Source: Chloroflexota bacterium (GTDB lineage: Bacteria > Chloroflexota > Limnocylindria > P2-11E). Taken from it: a stretch of 38,237 nt of DNA. Within the stretch, counting starts at the first letter, position 1, and each line of letters starts with the position of its first letter. Positions 1 to 8,756 of this stretch are shown here, one piece after another. A program made the position numbers and the translations under genes. The stretch spans positions 1 to 38,237 of the forward strand of contig VBDQ01000047.1 in NCBI GenBank assembly GCA_005889075.1, written 5' to 3'. The notes under the pieces were generated by a model, which was given only the letters and a program-made list of their open reading frames with translations, was not told the DNA's origin and did not search any database.

Positions 1-1
1 T

Positions 2-910
2 TGGCAACTTCTGATCTTCTTGATGCCTTTGATTGCGGTTACTCCCGGTGACTCCCTCGCACGAAGCGCGCGGCTGGCGGAGAGAATTGCGGCTCGTTTG
101 GGCTCGCCACGTGCGCAATTACTCGGCCAATCATGGCGCGTCACGTCGGAGGTCTTGGAGGGTGACCTTGAGAGACATCGCGAACTCCCAGGACTGCGGA
201 CTCAAGGAGATCGGGCCGGAGAAGGGCTTCGGGTTTTGCCTTTGCTGTTGTCAGCGGTCGCGACGCAGCGGCCTGACGATTTCGACCTAGTCGAGACATG
301 CGCCCGTAGGGTCGGCAATGTCTGGGCGCAAGTAAGCGCACTCGCGTGGATCGCAGCGCTCAACCCCAACCCGCGTGCTGCGCGCTGGCTCGCGATGCTC
401 CTCGAGGCGACAGGTTGGCGCCGCCTGGTGCTGGTGCCGCCTGAGGTCGCCGCCGACGCGGCTCTTGGCCTCGCGTCGCTCGGTCTGAGAGGACAGGCGA
501 TCGTCGAGCTCGCATCCACCGCCGGGCGCCCCAACGTCCTGCTCGACGTCTCGATGCGGCACATCGACGACACCGCGGCCCCGTTGGCGTCGCGACTCGC
601 GGCCGTCGAGGCGCTCGGCACACTCGGCACGACGCGCGCCGCCGATGTCCTCGCTCGGCTCGGCCGTCGAAACGACGAGCTCGGCCGTCGAGCGCGCATA
701 GTCTCGGACCGCAAACGCCGGACCGGCTTGACCGAGCGCGAGATCGAGGTGCTCCAGCTCGCGCGGGTGGGCGGCACGAATCGCGAGATCGCCGAACAGC
801 TGAGTCTCAGCCAGCACACGATCGCGCGCCATCTCGCGAACGCGAGAGCGAAGCTCGGAGCCGCGAATCGAACCGAAGCCGCGATGAAGCTCGACGAGCT
901 AGAGGTCTAA
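2..910 (+). CDS. LuxR-family transcriptional regulator, C-terminal part (5' end may lie outside the window)
   Basis: The last ~60 residues form a LuxR/GerE helix-turn-helix: TGLTEREIEVLQLA, then GTNREIAEQLSLSQHTIARH and a terminal helix, the usual DNA-binding domain at the end of such regulators. The preceding ~230 residues are Ala/Leu/Arg-rich and probably helical (TPR or HEAT-like), with no receiver domain or Walker motif visible. The frame is open to base 2, so the true start may be upstream; internal starts at TTG 20 or ATG 23 would give 296 residues. LuxR proteins with a helical region before the HTH are often large ATPase-TPR regulators of ~900 residues, so this could be a tail of one. 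The first ~60 bases look less GC-rich than the rest. The HTH is certain; the start and the signal it responds to are not. Confidence 0.75.
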   Translation, partial: WQLLIFLMPLIAVTPGDSLARSARLAERIAARLGSPRAQLLGQSWRVTSEVLEGDLERHRELPGLRTQGDRAGEGLRVLPLLLSAVATQRPDDFDLVETCARRVGNVWAQVSALAWIAALNPNPRAARWLAMLLEATGWRRLVLVPPEVAADAALGLASLGLRGQAIVELASTAGRPNVLLDVSMRHIDDTAAPLASRLAAVEALGTLGTTRAADVLARLGRRNDELGRRARIVSDRKRRTGLTEREIEVLQLARVGGTNREIAEQLSLSQHTIARHLANARAKLGAANRTEAAMKLDELEV

Positions 911-981
911 CCCGAGACCGACCCGATCACTCCGGCGAGCGCATCGACGACCGATAAGAGCCACAGGATTGCGATGACCAC
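907..981 (-). CDS. possible 24-residue single-helix membrane micropeptide
   Basis: On the minus strand a GTG at 981 opens a 24-codon frame ending in TAG at 907. It encodes a hydrophobic segment (VVIAILWLLSVVDALAGVIG) long enough for one membrane span. It ends convergently inside the last codons of the LuxR gene. No convincing ribosome-binding site was seen and the frame stays open further upstream without hydrophobic character, so this may be a decayed membrane-protein tail or a chance frame. Confidence 0.2.
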   Translation of the reverse strand: MVIAILWLLSVVDALAGVIGSVSG

Positions 982-1082
982 GAAGCCGCAGCCTCGCGAC
1001 GTCCGCGGGCCGGTACATCGCCGAAATCGACCAAAGTCGCGATCAAACGTGCGCCGCCGTTATCCACCGCGGCGATGGTCAG

Positions 1083-1412
1083 CTAAATACGCTCGTACCT
1101 CGCGACATCGAGCACAAACACGGTGGCCCCGCCGAACGTGACCTCGACTGGGTAGGGCATGTAGAACTCGCCCGGTTCCATGATCGGAGGCATCGGATTG
1201 ATGAACTGGCTCCGTGCGTGGCACGTTTCGCGAATGGTCGCGAGCACGTCGTCGACTTGTGGCTCCTCGACGCCGGCGATGATCGTCGCGTGCGACTGTT
1301 TTAAGAAGCCGCCCTGCGAGTGCAGCCGAGTGACGCGGTAGTCCTTGTCCGTGAGCGCGTCCACCAACGCGCCTGCATCTTCGGGATGGACGATCGCGAG
1401 GACCAGCTTCAT
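1083..1412 (-). CDS. darA: cyclic-di-AMP receptor of the YaaQ/DarA (PstA) PII-like family
   Basis: The 109-residue product has the length and layout of the PII-like c-di-AMP receptors YaaQ/DarA/PstA: an opening strand MKLVLAIVHPEDAGALVDAL, a glycine-containing T-loop region (RLHSQGGFLKQSHATIIAGVE) and a C-terminal hydrophobic strand (GGATVFVLDVARYERI). These trimeric cytosolic proteins bind c-di-AMP and transmit the signal to partners that are mostly unknown. The gene follows tmk on the same strand, as in Firmicutes where tmk and yaaQ are neighbours ahead of holB and yaaT; here holB and a YaaT homologue lie 10 kb away. A -10-like TATAGT lies nine bases before the ATG, so it may be transcribed separately from tmk. 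The family assignment is firm; the downstream target is unknown. Confidence 0.9.
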   Translation of the reverse strand: MKLVLAIVHPEDAGALVDALTDKDYRVTRLHSQGGFLKQSHATIIAGVEEPQVDDVLATIRETCHARSQFINPMPPIMEPGEFYMPYPVEVTFGGATVFVLDVARYERI

Positions 1413-1476
1413 CGGGCGGCGACTATACGCCGCGCTTTGCGGACGGCTTCGACGTGGTCAATCAAGAATGGTCAAT
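1413..1476 (-). promoter_or_regulatory. darA upstream region: -10-like TATAGT and direct repeat ATTGACCA
   Basis: Reading on the minus strand, TATAGT (1427-1422) sits nine bases before the darA ATG. Further upstream, ATTGACCA occurs twice (1476-1469 and 1462-1455) with a 14-bp period. The inner TTGACC is 28 bp from TATAGT, too far for a normal -35, so the repeats are more likely a regulator site than a promoter box. Confidence 0.4.
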
Positions 1477-1547
1477 TCTCGCGATGCGCCGATCCGGCGC
1501 TTCGGCGAACGTAGCCGCACCCTTCGCCCAACCGCGGCATCCGTCCG

Positions 1548-2183
1548 CTAGGCCGGGGCGCCGAGCAGCGCGTCGACCTCGCGGCGGATGTCCGCGGCGA
1601 TCCGATCCTCAGGCCGGTCACCGTCGATCACGACGAACCGGTGGGGTTCGGCCGCCGCGAGCCGTAAATAGCCGTCTCGTACGCGCTCGTAGAAATCGCG
1701 GTCAGTCCCGTGGAAGCGATCCCAGCGTGCACCCTCGCGTTGCGCGAGCCGCGCGAGCACGACTTCAACCGGCGCGTCGATGAGAAAGGTGCGCTGCGGC
1801 ACGAGGTCGCCGACGGCGAAGTGCGTCACCGCGCGCAGACCCTCGAGATCGGCCCCGTGCCCATAGCCCTGGTAGGCGAGTGTGGAGTCGAAATACCGAT
1901 CGGCCACGACGATGCGGCCGGCAGCGAGCGCGGGACGGATGACCTCTCGGACCAGTTGCGCCCGCGCCGCGGAGAAAAGGAGCGCCTGAGCCTCAGGCGA
2001 GAGCGGCGCTTCGCGCGCGTGCAACACGATCTCGCGGATCCGCTCGCCGGCGGCCGTGCCTCCGGGCTCGCGCGTCTGTACGACGGCGCGTCCGCGCTGC
2101 GTGAGTGTTTCGGCCAGACGCGCGGCCTGAAGCGACTTGCCCAGACCCTCGCCGCCCTCGAACGAAAGGAAGACGCCTGTCAC
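1548..2183 (-). CDS. tmk: thymidylate kinase
   Basis: This cytosolic enzyme phosphorylates dTMP to dTDP with ATP for DNA synthesis. The 211-residue product opens with the P-loop [10 protein letters not shown] (residues ~8-17), followed by the substrate-binding TREPGGT segment (~38-43) and the [12 protein letters not shown] motif (~95-106), all typical of bacterial Tmk of ~210 residues. Its ATG overlaps the end of the upstream R3H ATPase gene by four bases (2180-2183), so it is translationally coupled in the pdxS-pdxT-GNAT-methyltransferase-ATPase-tmk operon. The residue after GKS is Leu rather than the usual Thr or Ser, a minor deviation. Identity is secure. Confidence 0.96.
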   Translation of the reverse strand: MTGVFLSFEGGEGLGKSLQAARLAETLTQRGRAVVQTREPGGTAAGERIREIVLHAREAPLSPEAQALLFSAARAQLVREVIRPALAAGRIVVADRYFDSTLAYQGYGHGADLEGLRAVTHFAVGDLVPQRTFLIDAPVEVVLARLAQREGARWDRFHGTDRDFYERVRDGYLRLAAAEPHRFVVIDGDRPEDRIAADIRREVDALLGAPA

Positions 2184-3700
2184 TTGAAGATCTGGACGCG
2201 GCGGAAGGGTTCGTGCCCGCTGCTGCGCGAGCTCAGGTTCGCGCGCTCGACGAGCTCGTGCTGAAGCTTGCGAACGTAGGCGTTCTGCGGCGAAAGCTCG
2301 ATCTCGCGCTCGGCGCCGTTGCTGACCTGCTCGATCGCGTCGCGCGCCTCGTCCAGCGCTTGATCCTCGGGACCGCGCCGCAATTCAACGACGGACGCGA
2401 GCGCGCTCGCTATCTGGGTCGACGAATTGGAACGCGCGATGTAAATCGGCACGCCCTGCGACTCAGCGTTGCGGATGCGGGTCGTCTTCCGCCGGTAGTA
2501 GTTCTTCAGCGTCACGACGATGTCGGCCTCCTCGGGCTCGCGGACGATCGCGATCGGAACTCCGAGGCCGCGCGCGGCGTCCTCCACTCGCGTCCAGGAA
2601 AGGCCGAACGGATAGACCTTCAGGATCTCGCGTCCGCCGTTCGCCGGGAGGCGCGGCGTGCTCCGTCGTTCGACCGCCTCGGAGGCTGCCTTGCTCGGGG
2701 CTTGCGTACTGACCTGCAGGTCGCCGGTCGCGTCGCGCTCGCGGAGCTCTGGCGCGATCGGCATGCCCAGGAGCACGGCGTCCACGGTCTGCGCCACGTC
2801 GTGATAGATCGCGACTCGCTGGTACGCCTGGATCTCGACGAGCACCTGGAACGTCGGTGGGGCTTTGCGCTCGAGCACGCTCTTCTGCGTGCCTCGGCGG
2901 CGGGCCTCCTCGTCGCTCAGCGTGACCGTCTGGATGCCGCCGACGAGGTCCGAGAGCGTCGGATTCAGCATGAGGTTCTCGAGCGTGTTGCCGTGCGCGG
3001 TCGCGATGAGCTGCACGCCTCGCTCGGCGATGGTGCGCGCGGCGGCCGCTTCCTGCTCCGTACCGATCTCGTCGATGACGACGACCTCTGGCATATGGTT
3101 CTCGACCGCCTCGATCATCACCGCGTGCTGCAGCGACGGTGTGGCGACCTGCATCCGGCGCGCGCGGCCGATCCCGGGATGCGGGATATCGCCGTCGCCG
3201 GCGATCTCGTTCGAGGTGTCGACGATCACCACTCGCTTTCCCATCTCGTCGGCGAGGACTCGCGCGACCTCGCGCAGAAGCGTCGTCTTACCGACACCCG
3301 GACGGCCGAGGAGCAGGATGCTTCGGCCGGACTCGACGACGTCGCGGATGATCTCCATCGTTCCGTACACCGCGCGGCCGACGCGAAGCGTCAGGCCCAC
3401 GACTTTGCCCGCGCGGTTCCGCAGTGCCGAGATGCGATGCAGAGTGCGCTCGATCCCGGCGCGATTGTCGCCACCGAACTGTCCGATATGGCTGATCACG
3501 TACGCGAGGTCCTCCGCCGAGACCTCGCGCTGGGCGAGCGTGTCCTCACGCCCGGTGAAGCGCGCCTCCGGCAGACGCCCGAGGTCCATGACGATCTCGA
3601 GCAAGCCGGTGAGGCCATCGAGCGCCCGAACGCGCTGTCCGATGTCCGGGGGAAGCCCGCGAAGAAGTGCCTCGAGCTCGTCGCTCTGCTGCACGGTCAT
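2180..3700 (-). CDS. Ycf45/SpoIIIAA-like AAA ATPase with C-terminal R3H-type region
   Basis: This 506-residue protein carries Walker [10 protein letters not shown] (~132-140) and Walker B VVVIDEIG (~206-213), then [11 protein letters not shown], as in the SpoIIIAA/Ycf45 branch of secretion-like ATPases. The C-terminal half includes a conserved segment with a [17 protein letters not shown] stretch and a region matching R3H-type nucleic-acid-binding extensions ([17 protein letters not shown]). Relatives occur in cyanobacteria, plastids and many GC-rich non-sporulating bacteria, where they are annotated as R3H domain nucleic-acid-binding proteins of unknown role. No other sporulation genes are visible here, so a role in spore formation is not implied. 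It overlaps the methyltransferase upstream and tmk downstream by four bases each. The family is confident; the substrate, probably RNA or DNA, is inferred. Confidence 0.88.
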   Translation of the reverse strand: MTVQQSDELEALLRGLPPDIGQRVRALDGLTGLLEIVMDLGRLPEARFTGREDTLAQREVSAEDLAYVISHIGQFGGDNRAGIERTLHRISALRNRAGKVVGLTLRVGRAVYGTMEIIRDVVESGRSILLLGRPGVGKTTLLREVARVLADEMGKRVVIVDTSNEIAGDGDIPHPGIGRARRMQVATPSLQHAVMIEAVENHMPEVVVIDEIGTEQEAAAARTIAERGVQLIATAHGNTLENLMLNPTLSDLVGGIQTVTLSDEEARRRGTQKSVLERKAPPTFQVLVEIQAYQRVAIYHDVAQTVDAVLLGMPIAPELRERDATGDLQVSTQAPSKAASEAVERRSTPRLPANGGREILKVYPFGLSWTRVEDAARGLGVPIAIVREPEEADIVVTLKNYYRRKTTRIRNAESQGVPIYIARSNSSTQIASALASVVELRRGPEDQALDEARDAIEQVSNGAEREIELSPQNAYVRKLQHELVERANLSSRSSGHEPFRRVQIFK

Positions 3701-4422
3701 GTCACACCGCCGCCGTGAACATTCGTACGGTTCCCAGCAGGATAGTTGGGCCTCAGCTCCATCACGAAGAGCGCCGGCCAGCCGAGGAGCTTGCGGGCGC
3801 GCTCGAACCGCTCCGCCAAGCGCTCGTCGACGCGATGCTCGGAGAGCCGCCCGAGCCCAAGCCCCGCGCCGAGGGCGGCGTTGACGTAGTCCGAGATCGA
3901 CGCCTCGTACGAGCGGGGCCGGACCTGGCCGGTCTCGTCGCGGAAATTGGCGGAGATCCCCTTCAGGAACATAGCCGGATGCATCGCGGTCACGACGACG
4001 CGACCGTCCGCACGACAGACGCGACGAAGCTCCGCGAAGAATGGCCGCAGCCGCGGCAAGTCGATGTGCTCGAGGACGAGCCCGGAGAGCACGCGGTCGA
4101 ATGAGCCGGATCGGAACGGCAAGGGCGTGTTCGCATCGTGCAGGATCCAGTTCACATACTCGGCGCCACCCTTCGCGCGCGCCTGCGCGAGCATCTCCTC
4201 GGAGAAGTCGATCGCCGTGACGCGCGCGCCGCCCGACGCGATGCGGATCGCGTGGCGACCGGTACCGGCGCCGACGTCGAGCACGTCGAGACCCGAGACG
4301 GGACCGAGCGCACGATCGACCTCCGGCTCTTCGAACGCCAGGAGCCAGTTGCCCATCGTGTCGTACGTCGCTGCCCAGCGGTCGTAGCCCTCGCGCGTCG
4401 AAAGCACTCGCGGCTCGCTCAT
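3697..4422 (-). CDS. class I SAM-dependent methyltransferase
   Basis: The 241-residue product has the class I Rossmann methyltransferase signature: motif [17 protein letters not shown] (~48-63) binding S-adenosylmethionine, the acidic strand end [11 protein letters not shown], and motif IV-like [13 protein letters not shown] followed by [18 protein letters not shown]. This resembles the UbiE/SmtA-like small-molecule methyltransferases, but the substrate cannot be read from sequence. The ATG overlaps the GNAT gene end by four bases, and its own end overlaps the R3H ATPase start, so it is co-translated in this operon. Confidence 0.85.
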   Translation of the reverse strand: MSEPRVLSTREGYDRWAATYDTMGNWLLAFEEPEVDRALGPVSGLDVLDVGAGTGRHAIRIASGGARVTAIDFSEEMLAQARAKGGAEYVNWILHDANTPLPFRSGSFDRVLSGLVLEHIDLPRLRPFFAELRRVCRADGRVVVTAMHPAMFLKGISANFRDETGQVRPRSYEASISDYVNAALGAGLGLGRLSEHRVDERLAERFERARKLLGWPALFVMELRPNYPAGNRTNVHGGGVT

Positions 4423-5405
4423 CGCACCACCGCCGGCGCGAACGCGCGCTCCTCGACGCGCGTGGCGAGCTCCTTCGTGAAGAGCATCGACGTCGCCGTC
4501 TCCCGAAAGCCTTCCGAGAGCAGCGCGCGGCCGACGTGCTCCTCGTACGACCGGACCGGCGAGGTCACGATGCGCCCGGCCGAGAGCGAACGCGTCGTCT
4601 CTTGCAGTAGATCGCGCGCGAGGTCGACGTCGCCGTCCTGCGTCCGCACTTTGCAGACGTGCGGGTGGCGGTCCATCCCAGCGAAGGCGAGCGCGAACGC
4701 GCGCGGGCGCGACTCCTCACCATCGATCAAGGCATGCTCCCGTCGCATCGAGAGCGGGTTCCCGCCGATAAGATGCGGCGGGTCGTACGCGCCACCGCGA
4801 CGGCTCACATCGAAGTCCGAGAAGCTGAGCTGCTCGGCGCGCTGCACCGCGTGGGGCGTCGTCATCGCGTAGAAGCGGAAGAGGTCGTGGGCGTCCTTTC
4901 CGGTCGCCTCGCGCGCAGACGACGCATGTGAAGAGGCGGCCTGCGACATGCGCGTCGCGACGAACCAGGTCTCACGCGTATACGAGTAGAAGCCGGCCTG
5001 GAAGAAGGTCTCGCGCGCGCGGGCCTCATCGGGCACGGCGGCGAAGATCCGGTGCATGCCGGTGCGTGCGGCCGCGCCGCTTATCCCGGACAGCAGACGG
5101 AAGGCGCTGTCCGCGCCGCCAGGTTCGGCGAGAGCGGCAAGGATCAGGACGACCCACTCCGGTCGCCGTCCGTCGTACACGAGCGCGGTCGAGCGCAGCT
5201 GTCCGCGCTGCTCCTCCAAGAAGATGCGGAGCCTGCCCTGGACGCCGATGAGGCCGGGCAGGAGCCGCGTCCAGCTCGCGACCGCACCCGCTGCCAGCTG
5301 CGTCGGAAGCGCCGAGGCCATGATCGCAGCGGGCTCGTGCAGCGCGACGGCGAGAAGTGCCGAGACACGGCGAAGATCGAGCGGGGTGGCGGCCCGCGCC
5401 GCCAC
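4419..5405 (-). CDS. GNAT-like acetyltransferase-domain protein of unknown function
   Basis: The likely start is GTG 5405, 13 bases after the pdxT stop; the frame stays open into pdxT, but that extension is low-complexity and overlaps a firm gene. The product is ~328 residues. The middle part has a GNAT-like end: [35 protein letters not shown] resembles the acetyl-CoA fold strand pair with the FxxxGF element. The C-terminal ~130 residues may form a second degenerate GNAT lobe ([23 protein letters not shown]). Substrate unknown. It overlaps the downstream methyltransferase by four bases. Confidence is good for a real gene, moderate for the fold. Confidence 0.65.
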   Translation of the reverse strand: MAARAATPLDLRRVSALLAVALHEPAAIMASALPTQLAAGAVASWTRLLPGLIGVQGRLRIFLEEQRGQLRSTALVYDGRRPEWVVLILAALAEPGGADSAFRLLSGISGAAARTGMHRIFAAVPDEARARETFFQAGFYSYTRETWFVATRMSQAASSHASSAREATGKDAHDLFRFYAMTTPHAVQRAEQLSFSDFDVSRRGGAYDPPHLIGGNPLSMRREHALIDGEESRPRAFALAFAGMDRHPHVCKVRTQDGDVDLARDLLQETTRSLSAGRIVTSPVRSYEEHVGRALLSEGFRETATSMLFTKELATRVEERAFAPAVVR

Positions 5406-5418
5406 TAGTGACGCGCCA

Positions 5419-6045
5419 CTAGGGCTTCCCGAGCGAGAGGAAGTAGCGGTGGAAGCGCTCATCGCGAGTGAGCTCGGGATGGAAGCTCGTCGCGAGCAGC
5501 CGTCCCTGGCGCGCAGCGACAACCGTACCGTCGTGGAGAGTCGCGAGGACGTCGACCCCGCGACCAACGTGCGTTATCAGCGGTGCGCGGATGAAGACCG
5601 CGTGGAAGGGACTCGGCCCCAGCTCCGCAACATCGAGATCGGCCTCGAAGCTGTCGACCTGTCGCCCGAACGCGTTTCGTTCGACGGTCATATCCATGAG
5701 GCCCGCGAGTGGATGCGGATGACCGGGGACGTCTTTGGCAATGAAGATCGCACCGGCACAGGTTCCCCAGACGGGCATGCCTTCGGCCGTACGGTCGCGC
5801 AACTTCTCGATGAAGCCGTACTGGCTCGCGAGCTTACCGATCGTCGTGCTCTCACCGCCCGGAATGATGAGCGCGTCGATCGTATCGAGCTGCTCAGGCC
5901 GGCGGACGTCGACGGGTTCGACGCCGATGCGCTCGAGCGTCGCCAGGTGCTCCGCGAAGTCGCCCTGGAGACCGAGGACGCCGGCGCGTGCGGTCAGCGG
6001 GCGGGCGTCACGGGCTAGCGAGGACGAGGCCGGGAGCTTGCTCAC
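5419..6045 (-). CDS. pdxT: pyridoxal 5'-phosphate synthase glutaminase subunit PdxT
   Basis: PdxT hydrolyses glutamine and channels ammonia to PdxS for de novo pyridoxal 5'-phosphate synthesis. Class I glutamine amidotransferase features are all present: GVLGLQGDFAEH (~22-33), PGGESTTIGKL (~62-72), the nucleophile Cys96 in GTCAGAI, and the His189/Glu191 pair in SFHPEL. The length (~208) slightly exceeds the usual ~190, owing to ~20 extra N-terminal residues that could reflect a later true start. It lies 36 bases downstream of pdxS on the same strand, the usual pdxST arrangement. Confidence 0.96.
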   Translation of the reverse strand: MSKLPASSSLARDARPLTARAGVLGLQGDFAEHLATLERIGVEPVDVRRPEQLDTIDALIIPGGESTTIGKLASQYGFIEKLRDRTAEGMPVWGTCAGAIFIAKDVPGHPHPLAGLMDMTVERNAFGRQVDSFEADLDVAELGPSPFHAVFIRAPLITHVGRGVDVLATLHDGTVVAARQGRLLATSFHPELTRDERFHRYFLSLGKP

Positions 6046-6081
6046 GGATGAGGACGAGCGACGTCCGTATGAGCGAAACGA

Positions 6082-7002
6082 TTACCAACCGCGGCCGGCA
6101 AGGCGTTCGGCCGCGGGGATCGACTCGAGCGTGAGCCCGCGCATCGCTTCGCCGAGCCCGCGGGAGACCTCAGCAATGAGCTTGGGGTCGCGGAAGTGCG
6201 TGGTCGCTTCGACGATCGCCTTTGCGCGGCGCGCGGGATCGGCGGACTTGAAGATCCCTGATCCGACGAAGTTGCCTTCCGCGCCGAGCTGCATCATCAG
6301 AGCGGCATCGGCGGGGGTCGCGATACCGCCGGCGCAGAAGAGGACAACGGGCAGCTTGCCATCCTTCGCGACCTGACGCACGAGCTCGATCGGCACGCGG
6401 TACTCCTGCGCCTTCGTCTCGAGGCCGCGCTCGTCCAGATCGGCAAGCGCACGGATCGATTCCGTGATCGCGCGGATGTGGCGCACCGCCTCGACGATGT
6501 TCCCGGTGCCCGCCTCACCCTTGCTTCGGATCATCGCTGCTCCCTCGTGGATGCGCCGCAGCGCCTCGCCGAGCTCGCGCGCGCCGCAGACGAAGGGCAC
6601 CTTGAAGTCGTGCTTGTACACGTGGTACTTCTCGTCGGCAGGGGTGAGCACCTCGCTCTCGTCGATGTAATCGACGCCGAGGGACTCGAGGACCTGCGCC
6701 TCGACGAAATGCCCGATACGGCACTTCGCCATCACCGGGATCGTGACAGCGTCCATGATCCGTTGAACGATCTCGGGATCACTCATCCGCGCGACGCCGC
6801 CCGCCGCGCGGATGTCCGCGGGAACGCGTTCGAGCGCCATCACCGCGCACGCCCCCGCGTCCTCTGCGATCTTGGCGTGCTCGGGCGTGACGACGTCCAT
6901 GATCACGCCACCCTTGAGCATCTGCGCAAGGCCGGTCTTCAGGGTCCATGTGCCCGTAGAACCGTTGTTTTCGTGCGTCTGCTGAGAGCCCATCGGAACC
7001 AC
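6082..7002 (-). CDS. pdxS: pyridoxal 5'-phosphate synthase lyase subunit PdxS
   Basis: PdxS condenses ribose 5-phosphate, glyceraldehyde 3-phosphate and ammonia to pyridoxal 5'-phosphate in a dodecamer decorated with PdxT. The key catalytic positions are visible: Asp in [13 protein letters not shown] (~36), the first lysine in [11 protein letters not shown] (~93) and the second in [12 protein letters not shown] (~161), followed by [23 protein letters not shown]. The frame starts at GTG 7002, but ATG 6993 is the more natural start (303 residues, normal length). A -10-like TACGAT at 7009-7004 lies ten bases before that ATG. It heads the minus-strand operon through tmk and is divergent from the HNH gene, only 31 bases apart. 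Confidence 0.97.
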   Translation of the reverse strand: MVPMGSQQTHENNGSTGTWTLKTGLAQMLKGGVIMDVVTPEHAKIAEDAGACAVMALERVPADIRAAGGVARMSDPEIVQRIMDAVTIPVMAKCRIGHFVEAQVLESLGVDYIDESEVLTPADEKYHVYKHDFKVPFVCGARELGEALRRIHEGAAMIRSKGEAGTGNIVEAVRHIRAITESIRALADLDERGLETKAQEYRVPIELVRQVAKDGKLPVVLFCAGGIATPADAALMMQLGAEGNFVGSGIFKSADPARRAKAIVEATTHFRDPKLIAEVSRGLGEAMRGLTLESIPAAERLAGRGW

Positions 7003-7021
7003 AATCGTACCGCGCTGACCC

Positions 7022-7033
7022 TAGAATCACGAT
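7022..7033 (+). promoter_or_regulatory. -10-like TAGAAT six bases before the HNH start (leaderless type)
   Basis: TAGAAT at 7022-7027 is followed by exactly six bases and then ATG 7034. Transcription would begin at or next to the start codon, so no ribosome-binding site would be present, and none is seen. No good -35 is visible. The 31-bp gap also holds the opposite-strand TACGAT (7009-7004) for pdxS. Confidence 0.55.
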
Positions 7034-7567
7034 ATGGGCGTCGTCGACGCGAATGTGCTCGTACTAAACCTTGACTTTCAGCCGCTCAACGTCTGCAACG
7101 TGCGCCGAGCGGTGGTCCTCCTTGCCAAGGAAAAGGCGAGCGTCATCGAGCAGAACGGACACCTTGTGACGAGCGAGCGGCTCAGCTTCCCCTCCCCCTC
7201 CGTGATCCGGCTCGCCTACCACGTGAAGCGCCCGCGTCCGGTCGTGAAGATGACACGGAAAGAAGTCCTCGTGCGTGACGACCACACCTGCCAGTACTGC
7301 GGGCGGCGCGGCCACGACCTCACACTCGACCATGTGATCCCTCGTCATCGTGGGGGCCAGCACATCTGGGAGAACGTCGTCGCGGCATGCAAGTCGTGCA
7401 ATCACCGGAAGGGCGGACGTACGCTCGCCGAGTCGCGCATGACGCTGCTCCGCCAGCCGGTCCGTCCACCGGCGACCCCCCAGTACCTCTACTCGTCCTA
7501 CGTTCGTGCCGGCGAACGCATGTGGTCGAAGTTCATCGGCTTGGACGAGACCGCCGCCGCTTCATAG
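7034..7567 (+). CDS. HNH endonuclease
   Basis: The 177-residue protein has a central HNH module: paired cysteines TCQYCG (~85-90), the LDHVIPRHRGG core with catalytic Asp-His (~99-100), an Asn in WENVVAACKSCN, and the second cysteine pair with Asn (~119-123), which together bind a structural zinc and one catalytic metal. The N-terminal ~75 residues (VLVLNLDFQPLNVCNVRRAVVLL) match a conserved lineage of stand-alone HNH proteins widespread in actinobacteria, cyanobacteria and Chloroflexota. Their role is unknown and possibly housekeeping DNA metabolism. It is not in a homing or restriction context here. Confidence 0.9.
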   Translation: MGVVDANVLVLNLDFQPLNVCNVRRAVVLLAKEKASVIEQNGHLVTSERLSFPSPSVIRLAYHVKRPRPVVKMTRKEVLVRDDHTCQYCGRRGHDLTLDHVIPRHRGGQHIWENVVAACKSCNHRKGGRTLAESRMTLLRQPVRPPATPQYLYSSYVRAGERMWSKFIGLDETAAAS

Positions 7568-7598
7568 CGGCACACGGCTTGCCGCGCGTGCGACTCGC

Positions 7599-8744
7599 AT
7601 GAAGCTCCTCTTCACCAAACGCGCGTACGCGCGCGTCGGCGGATCCGAGAGTCTTGCGTACCAATTCGCGACACGTCTCGCAGCGCGCGGCCACGACGTG
7701 CGTGTCATCTGCGCCCAAGCCTTCGACGACCGCCGCGTATTCCTCGATCGCGGCGTCGAGGTCGTGCAGGTGCGGCCGCGAGGGGGCTTCCTCGGTCAGG
7801 TCGCCGACGCGTCGACCCTCGTCGATCTCATGCGCACCGATGTTCTCGAGTGGTATGCCGAGGACCGCGATCTCATTCACAACATCGGACGCGAATATCT
7901 CGATAGCTCGCTCCACGTGGCGGAGTCGCTGGAGATCCCGGTCGTGCTGACACCGCTCGCGCATCCCGGTCAGTTCCATGGCGGCGATACCCCGAGCGAC
8001 TTCGCCCGCTATCGCCGCGCCGACGCGGTGACGACGATGACCGACTGGGAGCGAAGCTGGTTCGCGCAGGGCGGGATCGATCCCGAGCGAATCGTCACGA
8101 CGGGCATGGGTCCCAACGCCGTCCGCTCGCGAGGCGGCTCGCGCTTCCGCGCCGAGCACGGCATCCCCGAGGGCGCGCCCCTCGTTCTCTATATCGGTCG
8201 CAAGGAGCGCTACAAGGGGTACATCCACCTCCTCGATGCCGCGGAATTCGTCTGGCGGCGTCATCCGGAGACGCGCTTCGTGTTCATCGGCATCCCCGGG
8301 TTCTATTCGAGCGTCGTCGACGAGTTCGCGCGTTACGACGACGAGCGCATCGTCGACATCGAGCGCGCAAGCGGGAGCGAGAAGTCCGCCGCGCTCGATG
8401 CGTGCGACGTCTTCGCGATGCCGTCGCTGCATGAAACCTTCGGGATTGGATATCTCGAGGCCTGGCTCCATGAACGACCGGTCGTCGGAGGCGATATCCC
8501 GCCGCTCCGCGAGGTGATCAGCGACGGCATCGACGGCCTTTGCGTGCGGCAGCGGACGGACGACGTCGCGCGCGCGATCCAGGAGCTCCTCGACGATCCG
8601 GCCCGTCGCGCGGCGATGGGGAGCGCCGGCGCAACGAAGCTTCGCGAGCGTTGGGATTGGGAACGAGTGATGGACCGGGTCGAGGACGCATACAGCCGAG
8701 CGCTCGGCCACGCGCACTCGGATATCGACGAAGCGCTCGCGTAG
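7599..8744 (+). CDS. GT4-family glycosyltransferase (first of a tandem pair)
   Basis: The chosen ATG 7599 gives 381 residues beginning MKLLFTKRAYARVGGSESLA, the usual GT-B N-terminus with the glycine-rich acceptor loop. The C-terminal nucleotide-sugar domain shows LYIGRKERYKGY and the GT4 EX7E signature in HETFGIGYLEAW, followed by PVVGGDIPPLREVI. It transfers a sugar from an activated donor to an unknown acceptor, typically in capsule, glycolipid or cell-wall glycan synthesis. The next gene is a clear paralogue sharing RKERYKGY, the HETFG motif and GDIPP. A longer upstream extension in the same frame overlaps the HNH gene and is not credible. Confidence 0.9.
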   Translation: MKLLFTKRAYARVGGSESLAYQFATRLAARGHDVRVICAQAFDDRRVFLDRGVEVVQVRPRGGFLGQVADASTLVDLMRTDVLEWYAEDRDLIHNIGREYLDSSLHVAESLEIPVVLTPLAHPGQFHGGDTPSDFARYRRADAVTTMTDWERSWFAQGGIDPERIVTTGMGPNAVRSRGGSRFRAEHGIPEGAPLVLYIGRKERYKGYIHLLDAAEFVWRRHPETRFVFIGIPGFYSSVVDEFARYDDERIVDIERASGSEKSAALDACDVFAMPSLHETFGIGYLEAWLHERPVVGGDIPPLREVISDGIDGLCVRQRTDDVARAIQELLDDPARRAAMGSAGATKLRERWDWERVMDRVEDAYSRALGHAHSDIDEALA

Positions 8745-8756
8745 GCTCGCAGCGCC

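Noticed and set aside
2105-3718. A 537-codon plus-strand frame opposite the R3H ATPase, and similar long plus/minus frames elsewhere.
   Set aside because: They are antisense shadows of well-identified genes, with Arg/Asp/Leu-biased composition and no recognisable domains.
5406-5567. N-terminal extension of the GNAT-like gene.
   Set aside because: It overlaps pdxT and is Ser/Arg-rich without fold pattern.
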